Part shown: positions 35,401 to 47,400 of the stretch, piece by piece | Position numbering within the stretch: position 1 is the first letter of the stretch | How the letters are laid out: every line of letters starts with the position of its first letter | DNA from: Mya arenaria | Lineage: Eukaryota; Mollusca; Bivalvia; Myida; Myidae | DNA: 64,000 nt | Assembly (NCBI RefSeq): GCF_026914265.1 | Contig: NC_069128.1 | Coordinates: 28,649,960-28,713,959, forward strand | Reading direction: 5' to 3' | Made by a program: the position numbers and the translations under genes | Notes under the pieces: model-generated | What the model was told of the DNA's origin: nothing | The model's database searches: none | Seen by the model: only the letters and a program-made list of their open reading frames with translations

Positions 35401-38400
35401 AAAATCTGAATTTATGTGTACTTATTCTTCATTTGTGCTTAAGTATGTTTCCTGTCATTTGAAAAATCGTTGTTTCCATAAAGTCACCAAGTTTTGAATA
35501 ATTGTCGCCACTTTTGCAATTTATTTGGATTTGGATATAACTAAGTTTGTACCTGAAGAAAGTGTGATTCTTTTTGTGTGTGAATTTGGAGATAAAGTTT
35601 TAGAATTGACATTCGAAGGATTAGGAAGATGTGAATAAAAGAAGAAATGGTGTTGTGAATTACATCTTGTTGCAGATGTTGTGTTTGGATTACATAATCT
35701 TCATGGCAACAATTATTGAAAGAAGACTAGGATGAACAAGCGGGAATTCATACACTAGTGTTTGGGTCAGTCCGTTTAACAAGCCCTGCTATAAAAAAAT
35801 CAGAATTGGTGTGTGCGCAGAAAGCATTTTACCAGAGCAGGGCTTGCAGGCTTGTGCTAATTTCCACTGCTGTAGTAATATAAGTTTGTGATGATTGTGT
35901 TTAAGTGTGTGTACCTACTGGAAATCTATTAAAACAGTGTTAAGTTATTGGGATGTTGAAGATATGTGTGTCAAATAGCACCATTGTGCTGTTGTTCAAA
36001 GTTAATCTACAAATGTATCATCAACCATTGAATGTTTTGTTAATTAATTGATATATTTATTTTACAATGATTGTGAAACAAGTTATTGCAACATAATATT
36101 AATCACTCTCGTTGGCACGATTTTACGCGAGAGTGTGGTCTTGTGTTGTTGGGGAAACCGGAGTACCCGAAGGAAACCCTCTTACAAGTCTGTCATGCAA
36201 ACTCACATGTATCTAGAGGATACATGTATCTATATGAGTGTTCAATCAATATAGAATGTATTAAATGAGTTTTCTGATATTGACAAAAACAAGCCAACAA
36301 AAACAACTGTGTTTTGAAATTGCTGATGTGTTGTTTGATTTAATTCTAAATTCCATGTTTTTAAGATTGCCCATGTTTCCTTTGATCCTTTCTGACTCTC
36401 TGTCTTCCTTGGCAATGTACCTGTCTTTTCCTCACAAGCTTGCCTTGCTGGCTTTCTGTCAGTGCACTAATTGACTCCCAGTATGGTTTAGCACTTTCTG
36501 ACCTTCTGTCTGCATTTTGCAATCTACTCGTCTTTTCCCTCACCGGCTCGCTCCCCTTGCTGGCTTTCCGTCAGTGCACTAATTGACTTCCTGTCTGTCT
36601 GAGACTTATTTGGCTTATTTTAGTCTTGCCATTACTGGCTTTTTATGGTCTTGCCATTACTGGCATTTCCTTCTGTCTTTGCCCATAATGTTTGTCAATC
36701 TGTCTTTGCCCTTTCTTGCTTTCCATCTGTCATTACACTGACTACTGGATTCCTTTCTGTCATGGCTCTAACTAATATTCCATTTGACTTTGCCTTTACT
36801 TGTTTTCTTTCTGTCTTTACCCTGATTTTTCTTCCATCTCTGCACTTTGCCCTGACTTTCTGTCTTCCTTTGCCCTTACTGGTTTTGTATATGCCTGTTA
36901 AGAAAATGGGACATATTATACCTGTGGCATACAGGCTGGTGGGCAGTGTCCAGTGTCTAGTATGTTGTCCCCTCAATAACTTGAGAAGCCTTTGTCCATT
37001 CATCACTAAACTTGGTCAGAAAATGTATATATAAGCATAATATTTTGGACAAGTTTGATAATCGGCCATAGCGCTCAATTTACTTGATAGTTCTCTTTAG
37101 AAAAATTACTAGTTATTGGTCTTATTGGCTTAATAACTTTACAAAGCCTTTGTCCATTCTTCACCAAATTTGGTCAGAATGTGTATGGGCAGAATAGCTT
37201 GGTCAGGTTCAATTACCAACCAAGTAGCCTCAGTCACTCTAGAGGAATGACCTATAAATTGGCAAAAACTGTTTACAGTGTCGCTCTATAAAGTTTGCTC
37301 AATGTACAACAGTTTTTCATCAAACTTTGGGTCCTCAAAATAAGGATGAGCATAAATTGTTACAAATGGCGCTCTTGCTGTCTGTTTTTTTTGCTAACTA
37401 ACTTTTCTGTCTTTGCCCTTGCTGAATTTCTGTCTGTCATTGCTCTAACTGGCCTTCCATCTGTCTTTGCCTTAACAGGTGTTCTTTCTGTCATTGCTCT
37501 AACTGGCCTCCAGTCTGTCTTTGCCCTTTCTGGTGTTCTGTCTGTCTTTGCTCTAACTGGTGTTCTGTCTGTCTTTGCTCTAACTGGTGTTCTGTCTGTC
37601 ATTGCTCTAACTGGCCTTCAGTCTGTTTTTACCCTTTCTGGTGTTCTGTCTGTCTGTCTTTGCTCTAACTGGTGTTCTGTCTGTCATTGCTCTAACTGGC
37701 CTTCAGTCTGTCTTTGCCGTAACTGGTGTTCTTTCTGTCATTGCTCTAACTGGCCTTCAATTTGTCTTTGCCGTAACTGGTGTTCTGTCTGTCTTTGCTC
37801 TAACTGGTGTTCTGTCTGTCATTGCTCTTACTGGCCTCTAGCCTGTCTTTTCCCTTCCTGGTGTTCTGTCTGTCTTTGCACTAACTGGTGTTCTGTCTGT
37901 CTTTGCTCTTACTGGCCATCCATCTTTCTTTGCTCTAACTGGCCTTCAATCTGTCTTTGCCGTAACTGATGTTCTGTCTGTCATTGCTTTAACTGGCCTT
38001 TCATCTGTTTTACCTACTGGCATTCCGTCTGTCAATGCCCTTACTGACTTTCTTTCTGTAAGTGCCCAAACTGGCCTTCCGTCTGTCTTTGCCTTTACAG
38101 ATCTGTCTGTATGTGCCCTTACCTACCTTCAGTCTGTCTTTGCCCTAACTAACTATCTGTCTGTATGTGCCCTTACTGGCCTTCCATCTTTCTTTGCCCT
38201 AACAGACTATCTGTCTGTATGTGCCCTTACTGACCTTCAGTCTGTCTTTGCCCTAACTAACTATCTGTCTGTATGTGCCGTTACTGGCCTTCCGTGTGTC
38301 TTTGCCTTTACAGACTATCTGTCTGTATGTGCCCTTACTGGCCTTCCATCTTTCTTTGGCCTAACTGACTATCTGTCTGTATGTGCCCTTACTGGCCTCA

Positions 38401-41400
38401 GTCTGTCTTTGCCCTTACTGACTATCTGTCTGTGTGTGCCCTTACTGGCCTTCTGTCTGTCTTTGCCCTAACTAACTATCTGTCTGTATGTGCCCTTACT
38501 GGCCTTCAGTCTGTCTTTGCCCTTACTGACTATCTGTCTGCATGTGCCCTTACTGGCCTTCCATCTTTCTTTGGCCTAACTGACTATCTGTCTGTATGTG
38601 CCCTTACTGGCCTTCCATCTTTCTTTGGCCTAACTGACTATCTGTCTGTGTGTGCCCTTACTGACCTTCAGTCTGTCTTTGCCCTAACTGACTATCTGTC
38701 TGTATGTGCCCTTACTGACCTTCAGTCTGTCTTTGCCCTAACTGACTATCTGTCTGTATGTGCCGTTACTGGCCTTCTGTCTGTCTTTGCCCTTACTGAC
38801 TATCTGTCTGTATGTGCCCTTACTGACCTTCAGTCTGTCTTTGCCCTTACTGACTATCTGTCTGTATGTGCCCTTACTGACCTTCAGTCTGTCTTTGCCC
38901 TAACTGACTATCTGTCTGTATGTGCCCTTACTGACCTTCAGTCTGTCTTTGCCCTTACTGACTATCTGTCTGCATGTGCCCTTACTGGCCTTCAGTCTGT
39001 CTTTGCCCTAACTGACTATCTGTCTGTATGTGCCCTTACTGACCTTCAGTCTGTCTTTGCCCTTACTGACTATCTGTCTGCATGTGCCCTTACTGGCCTT
39101 CAGTCTGTCTTTGCCCTAACTGACTATCTGTCTGTATGTGCCCTTACTGACCTTCAGTCTGTCTTTGCCCTAACTGACTATCTGTCTGCATGTGCCCTTA
39201 CTGGCCTTCAGTCTGTCTTTGCCCTTACTGACTATCTGTCTGTATGTGCCCTTACTGACCTTCAGTCTGTCTTTGCCCTAACTGACTATCTGTCTGTATG
39301 TGCCCTTACTGACCTTCAGTCTGTCTTTGCCCTAACTGACTATCTGTCTGTATGTGCCCTTACTGGCCTTCAGTCTGTCTTTGCCCTTACTGACTATCTG
39401 TCTGCATGTGCCCTCACTGGCCTTCCATCTTTCTTTGGCCTAACTGACTATCTGTCTGTATGTGCCCTTACTGGCCTTCCATCTTTCTTTGGCCTAACTG
39501 ACTATCTGTCTGTGTGTGCCCTTACTGACCTTCAGTCTGTCTTTGCCCTAACTGACTATCTGTCTGTATGTGCCCTTACTGACCTTCAGTCTGTCTTTGC
39601 CCTAACTGACTATCTGTCTGTATGTGCCCTTACTGGCCTTCAGTCTGTCTTTGCCCTTACTGACTATCTGTCTGTGTGTGCCCTTACTGACCTTCAGTCT
39701 GTCTTTGCCCTTACTGACTATCTGTCTGTGTGTGCCCTTACTGGCCTTCTGTCTGTCTTTGCCCTAACTGACTATCTGTCTGTATGTGCCCTTACTGGCC
39801 TTCAGTCTGTCTTTGCCCTTACTGACTATCTGTCTGTATGTGCCCTTACTGGCCTTCTGTCTGTCTTAACCCTAACTGACTATCTGTCTGTATGTGCCGT
39901 TACTGGCCTTCTGTCTGTCTTTGCCCTTACTGACTATCTGTCTGTATGTGCCCTTACTGGCCTTCCATCTTTCTTTGGCCTAACTGACTATCTGTCTGTA
40001 TGTGCCCTTACTGGCCTTCCATCTTTCTTTGGCCTAACTGACTATCTGTCTGTATGTGCCCTTACTGGCCTTCCATCTTTCTTTGGCCTAACTGACTATC
40101 TGTCTGTATGTGCCCTTACTGGCCTTCCATCTTTCTTTGGCCTAACTGACTATTTGTCTGTATGTGCCCTTACTGGCCTTCTGTCTGTCTTTGCCTTTAC
40201 TGACTATCTGTCTGTGTGTGCCCTTTCTGGCCTTCCATCTTTCTTTGGCCTAACTGACTATCTGTCTGTATGTGCCCTTACTGGCCTTCCATCTTTCTTT
40301 GGCCTAACTGACTATCTGTCTGTATGTGCCCTTACTGGCCTTCCATCTTTCTTTGGCCTAACTGACTATCTGTCTGTATGTGCCCTTACTGGCCTTCCAT
40401 CTTTCTTTGGCCTAACTGACTATTTGTCTGTATGTGCCCTTACTGGCCTTCTGTCTGTCTTTGCCTTTACTGACTATCTGTCTGTATGTGCCCTTACTGA
40501 CCTTCAGTCTGTCTTTGCTTTTACCGACTATCTGTCTGTATGTGCCCTTACTGGCCTTCCATCTTTCTTTGCCCTAACTGACTGTCTGTCTGTATGTGCC
40601 CTTACTGGCCTTCCATCTTTCTTTGCCCTAACAGACTATCTGTCTGTATGTGCCCTTACTGGCCTTCCATCTTTCTTTGCCCTAACAGACTATCTGTCTG
40701 TATGTGCCCTTACTGGCCTTCCATCTTTCTTTGCCCTAACAGACTATCTGTCTGTATGTGCCCTTACTGGCCTTCCATCTTTCTTTGCCCTAACAGACTA
40801 TCTGTCTGTATGTGCCCTTACTGGCCTTCAGTCTGTCTTTGCCCTAACAGACTATCTGTCTGTATGTGCCCTTACTGACCTTCAGTCTGTCTTTGCCCTA
40901 ACTGACTGTCTGTGTGTGCCCTTACTGGCCTTCAGTCTGTCTTTGCCCTAACTGACTGTCTGTATGTGCCCTTACTGACCTTCAGTCTGTCTTTGCCCTA
41001 ACTGACTGTCTGTATGTGCCCTTACTGGCCTTCAGTCTTTCTTTGCCCTAACAGACTATCTGTCTGTATGTGCCCTTACTGGCCTTCAGTCTGTCTTTGC
41101 CCTAACAGACTATCTGTCTGTATGTGCCCTTACTGACTATCTGTCTGTATGTGCCCTTACTGGCCTTCCATCTTTCTTTGCCCTAACTGACTGTCTGTGT
41201 GTGCCCTTACTGGCCTTCAGTCTTTCTTTGCCCTAACAGACTATCTGTCTGTATGTGCCCTTACTGGCCTTCAGTCTGTCTTTGCCCTAACAGACTATCT
41301 GTCTGTATGTGCCCTTACTGACTATCTGTCTGTATGTGCCCTTACTGGCCTTCCATCTTTCTTTGCCCTAACTGACTGTCTGTGTGTGCCCTTACTGGTT

Positions 41401-44400
41401 TTATGTCTGTATGTGCCCTTACTGGTTTTATGTCTGTATGTGCCCTTACTGGTTTTATGTCTGTATGTGCCCTTGTGGACATTCCATCTGTCTTTGCCTT
41501 TACTGTCATTCTGAAAGTCTTTGCTCTTACTGTCTTCCTTTCTGTTTGTGCTCTTAATAGCTTCCTTTCTGTCTGTGCTCTTACTGGCTTTCTGTCTGTG
41601 CTCTTACTTACTCTCCATGTCTGTGCTCATGCTGGCCTTTTTTGTCTGTGCTCTTACTGGCTTTCTGTCTGTGCTCTTACTGGCTTTCTGTCTGTGCTCT
41701 TACTGGCTTTCTGTCTGTGCTCTTACTGGCTTTCTGTCTGTGCTCTTACTGGCTTTCTGTCTGTTCTCTTACTGGCTTTCTGTCTGTGCTCTTACTGGCT
41801 TTCTGTCTGTGCTCTTACTGGCTTTCTGTCTGTGCTCTTACTGGCTTTCTGTCTGTGCTCTTACTGGCTTTCTGTCTGTGCTCTTACTGGCTTTCTGTCT
41901 GTGCTCTTACTGGCTTTCTGTCTGTGCTCTTACTGGCTTTCTGTCTGTGCTCTTACTTACTCTCCATGTCTGTGCTCATGCTGGCCTTTTTTGTCTGTGC
42001 TCTTACTGGCTTTCTGTCTGTGCTCTTACTGGCTTTCTGTCTGTGCTCTTACTGGCTTTCTGTCTATGCTCTTACTGGCTTTCTGTCTGTGCTCTTACTG
42101 GCTTTCTGTCTGTGCTCTTACTGGCTTTCTGTCTGTGCTTTTAATGGCTTTCTGTTTGTTTTTCCTTTTCTGACTTTCTGTGTCTGTGCTCTTACTGGCT
42201 TTCTGTCTGTGCTTTTAATGGCTTTCTGTTTGTTTTTCCTTTTCTGACTTTCTGTGTCTGTGCTCTTACTGGTTTTCTGTCTGTTTTTCCCTTTCTGATT
42301 TTCTTACTGTATAATCATAGTCCAACTGGTTTTCAATCTGTTCTTTAAACTTTCAGGTTTATCGTATATCTTTGTCATTGCTGACTTTGTGTCTGTCTTT
42401 TCTTTTTCGAAATGATTTTCTGCCTTTGCCCTTACTATTTGTGTGCCTTTGCCCTTCCTGCCTGTCTTGTCTGTCTGTATTTGCCCTTGCAAGCTTTCCA
42501 TCTGACTTCTTCTGTCCATCTGCAATGGACTAGGTTGAGTTTAATTTCAGTTTATGTAAAGTCAAAAACTGGTCACTTGTTGAAATAAAAAACGAGCATG
42601 TTAATGCTTGAAACTATATCTTTATGAAATTTGGTCATATCGTTTTCTATTTGAAATCCACAGGAATTTTAGTAATGTGTTATTTTCTTTAATTTAAGTG
42701 TATCTATTGAGTGTGAATTGTTTAAAAAAATTGTTAGCCTGCAACATGCTGTCCTTACATTTAAATATGGCTTGTTCTTCATAATAAAAACTATTGTAAG
42801 TGAGCGCTGTAAGGCCTTCACGGCCCTTTTGTTGCATTTTTGCCATGTGTTTGTAGCTTCTGTTTTTGAAAGAAGAAAAGTATTGTCATAGTCTTGGTAA
42901 TGTAAGAACTTGACCTCGGCCATAACTCACAAACTGTTCAAGATATCCAATGAAACTTGGTACATATTTTATAAATCTGACTTAAATTATTTGTGAGTTA
43001 TGCCCCTTTATGTACTTAAAAACAACAACAGACTTGCGGTGATTCGCTCTTGTTTCATACTATAGTTATGTTTGTTTTCTTAGTACTATTGTTAATCCTT
43101 ATCAAGGAGACACCATATATTTATATGTGTTTTCCGCTTTATTGTTTTGTTTAACACCAGTTGTACAACTGTTATTTTTGACATTATAAGGCACCAGTTT
43201 CAAAAGCTTAAATGTTTCTTCTGCATGTTTGCTTATTTTGTTGTTGAATATAATTTTTTGATTGACTGATTCCCAGTAGGCAGACCTTCTATCATGAAAT
43301 AAGTACCGTGCAGGAAAGAAGCAATGATATTTCAATATACTAACAGGGCCTAAAAAGAATAAATTTGGTTTGAGTTACCCAACCCTACCTCTGAAATAGG
43401 CGCCAACCCTCCCCTTTTTTAGTCAGTTGATAAAAAAACAAAACTTAACACCATTTTCCAATAATGACATTAACATTCTTACTTAAAGCCTACCTGTTTA
43501 TGAAAAGGATGTTACCCTAACCAAACCATTTTTGTTTTGCAAAATCACCCTAATCATTGCACAGTAAGCTTTTAAATATATTTTACAAACAATAACTTCA
43601 GTCTGTCTTTGGGTTTGAAATTATATATAACTCGTGCTTCCGGCTAGTTGTGTATATTTTCACTAACATGAGCAATTGTTGCAGTTAGTATTACATAATC
43701 AATGTGGTTTATCTATACATTCAACAGTGAATGAAATTGATATTTGAAAGTAAACACCATTTGTACAAAGAATTGTAAATTGTATTGACATATATATATA
43801 CATATATACAAACATACATAGTTTCATGGTCCATATTCAATGGCCAGCTTTATTCTTACTTAAGTTTGAGAGTAGAATATTGAGTGTATTGATTGGACTG
43901 CAAAAATAACTGACCACTAGACTGGAGTCACTGAAGCATATTTAGGATAAGGGTAAAACTTCTTATAAGTTATATTATAATTATTGAATACTGCCCTGAC
44001 TACTTTTTGGAATTAATTGCAGAATTATAGTTTGAACTTGAATTCCATATGATCAGTTTTGTTGAGAACTTGGATTACCTGAGCATCTTTTCATTCAGGG
44101 CTGGTATTCAATCAATTGGATCTAAGAACGATATAGCTAATCAGATTACTTTTTATTAATAACTGACCAATAGAGTGAATGAAGTCAATAATGCATGTCC
44201 ATAAGATTAACTTAAATGGAATATTAAATAGAAGCCCTGAACTCTTCATGTGATTCCCAACCTGGGTATGATAAACAAATATGATGGTACTGCATGAGTC
44301 AATGTATTCCTTTTATAACGTGCACTGTAACTAAAGGTTTTCCTTATATTGTTTTACAGATGTGTTCAAGCCTGATCCCAACTTTCAGGAGAGTGAAGAA

Positions 44401-47400
44401 AAGTATGCCATCCTCAAGAAAGGTATGTGGTCTGGTTTAAAGGTCCTCATGTTTTGGGATAAAGATTTTTTCACGGTAATGCATCTGAAAACACTAATAC
44501 TATAATAATTTTACTCCTTTCGAAATTGCAGAAAAAAAAATTGAATTAAAAAAAAAATGGAACGGTTTTAGTGGAGTGGTAAATTCAAGAAAAAATGAGA
44601 AAACCAGAAGGACTGGTACAATAGTTGATGGATATTTTGACCTTTTAAGAATTCATTGAAAACATCATGTGATAATGTCAATCAACCAAGCGCGCTACAA
44701 TTACTGAATCCCGCTAGTAACAGTATTCAAAATTGTGGTTTTCAAAGATGACATTTGAACAAATATCAAAATTTGCTGAAGGGTTCCAGCTGTCAGTACC
44801 TGTATCTTAGTTTGCCACCCTTTATTTCATCATAAAAAAGAGTGCATTTTACAAAACATTAGTGAGTCCCTTTAAATGTGAATTGAATAGTTCTTTAATT
44901 TGAAGGATCATCTTTTCATTTAGATTTCAAGAGAAAACCTGTGCAGTGTAGTAAAAAAAAATGTTCCGACTCTAAATGTATGTGTTGATAAGATATATTT
45001 TAATTTGTGAAAAATTATAACAGTGGATATAAAATTAACTGTTTTAACCAGAGCTTGGCTTAAATTAGAACTCTTTCCATGTGATGTTACAGAGATCCTT
45101 GGAGAGGCAGGTTCAGACGATGAGGATGAAGAGGGTTCTGGAAGTGGGGATTCGGACAGTGAAGCAGGGAGCAGTGAACAGGAAGGTGAGCTATTTATAG
45201 TAACTGGAGGTTTCTGGAAGTGTGGATTCCGACAGTGAAGCAGGGTACGGTGAACAGGAAGGTGAGCTATTTATAGTAACAGGAGGGTTCTGGAAGTGTG
45301 GATTCCGACAGTGAAGCAGGGAACAGTACACAGGAAGGTGAGCTATTTATAGTAACAGGAGGGTTCTGGAAGTGGGGATTCTGACAGTGAAGCAGGAAGC
45401 AGTAAACAGGAAGGTGAGCTATATATACATGTAGTAACAACTCTGACAGATGATTAGGGAGGAATAATTGGAATAACAATTAGGGCTAAACAAAACTTTC
45501 CTGTTAGGGCAACATGGCCTGACCTGGCAAATCGCCTCGACCCTAGAGATTTTTTCGACCCTGAATTTAGTTGTTGTTGACCATTTGTATTTATTGCATT
45601 TAAGAACATGAAGTATTAATTCAATACACAATTAATCCCGTCTTGCTTTACTGTTTTGACTGGACTAAATTAAGGCCCCATATTTATACATGCCATATTT
45701 CTGGAAAACTTCCCAGGGGATTTTGCTCATAAAATTAAGAAATTTTTGTCCCCAAGTGGGGGGATTTTCATGGATTGGCGTTAATTGCTCTGGCAGTGTT
45801 TACTCTATGTTCTAGTTTAAGAATGATTTTATCTGAAGTAGAATTTATTTTAAGTGAAAATGCACAGTATTGAGTATATATGTTGTTTGAAGATTTAATG
45901 TTGTATTTAATTTTGAATATCTGTCAAATACTTTCAATTAGAAGTCTTACAGCTCTTTTATAGGAAAAAAATACTGAAACAAAATAGTGAGTTTAGCTTG
46001 ATCCTGTATGAATGTATTTCAGATGAGGAGGCCAAGCAGACCATCATTGACCAGACAGAGACCAACCTGGTTGCTTTGAAGAGGACCATCTACCTGACCA
46101 TACAGTCGAGTCTGGACTTTGAAGAGTGTGCTCATAAACTCCTGAAGATGGAACTCAGGCCAGGACAAGAGGTGAGTTAGACCATACAGTCTGGACTTGG
46201 AGGAGTGTGTGAACTAAACTCCTGAAGATGGAACTCAGGCCGGGACAAGAGGTGAGTTAGACCATACAGTCTGGACTTGGAGGAGTGTGTGAACTAAACT
46301 CCTGAAGATGGAACTCAGGCCGGGACAAGAGGTGAGTTAGACCATACAGTCTGGACTTGGAGGAGTGTGTGAACTAAGGCTGGGAGAAGAGTTGAGCCAT
46401 TTCAAGGGAGCTGCGTTTAAGAGTAATGTTAGGTTGTCCGGTAAACGCAGTGGTTAGCGCTCTGGCTTTTCACCAAGACCACCCGGATTCGATTCCTGGC
46501 CTGGGTGAATGTGAGTTTGGATAGTGGGCACCAAGTCAGACAAGTGGGTTTTCTCTGGGTACTCTGGTTTTCCCCATAACACAAGACCACACTCTCGCGC
46601 AACATCGTGCCAACGAGAGTGACTTAGACTAATAGTATAAGTTAGCATAGCTTTCTTCACAATCCTTGTAAAATATATAATGTTTAAACTAAGAGTAATG
46701 TACTGTCACATTGAATTTTTGCTTTCACCCTGTAAGGCATTTATTTTATATCCATGCTTTCTGTAAATGGCATCTGCAGTCTGGAACAAAGATAAGAATG
46801 CTACAAGAATGAGCATCATGACCTATGTATGTAAGGAAATACTAGGGAAATACAGCTATGGAAATTCTGCCAAAAAACTATCTGAAAGTATTTTTTCTTT
46901 GGCCTTGGAATGAATTATTAATTAGCTATAAAGCTACAATTATTCCTAGTGTCTCTTAGTCTCTCTTCTTGGTCATTTGTGCTGTGTCCTTTTTTCACCA
47001 GGTGGAGCTTTGTTACATGATCCTGGATTGCTGTGCCCAGATGAGGACCTATGAGAAGTTCTACGGCCTGCTGGCGGGGGTAAGTGGGCGTTCATGTATC
47101 ACTTACATGATTTTTAATATATTATTATCAGTGTGGTCATTTAGATTTCATTTGAACAGTTTTTTAAATGAAGGTCACCAGGAAATTGACATTGGGCCCA
47201 AAATTGTGTAGTCATTACCAATATTCTTACCAAGTTTGATGACCATTTTGTGATGGCCAGGGTTTTTAAGCATTTTAATTTCTGCTAAATATATCAGTCT
47301 GCTCAAGGATTATGTGCTGCGTATGAATATTGGTTTTGACCAGTAGATGTTCTCTTAGCATGTTCGAATGGAAGGTCATGGTTAAATATTTTCCTCTCAT

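Noticed and set aside
36645..37034. 129-codon open frame
   Set aside because: Degenerate edge of the intron 11 array.
38381..40951. 856-codon open frame in the intron 11 array
   Set aside because: Purely the result of a 54-bp period without stops; no unique sequence, no Kozak context and it lies within the intron between exons 11 and 12 of a well-supported gene.
46436..46520. Functional tRNA gene
   Set aside because: Only A- and B-box-like stretches; no acceptor stem pairing or anticodon arm could be folded, and it continues into a SINE body.
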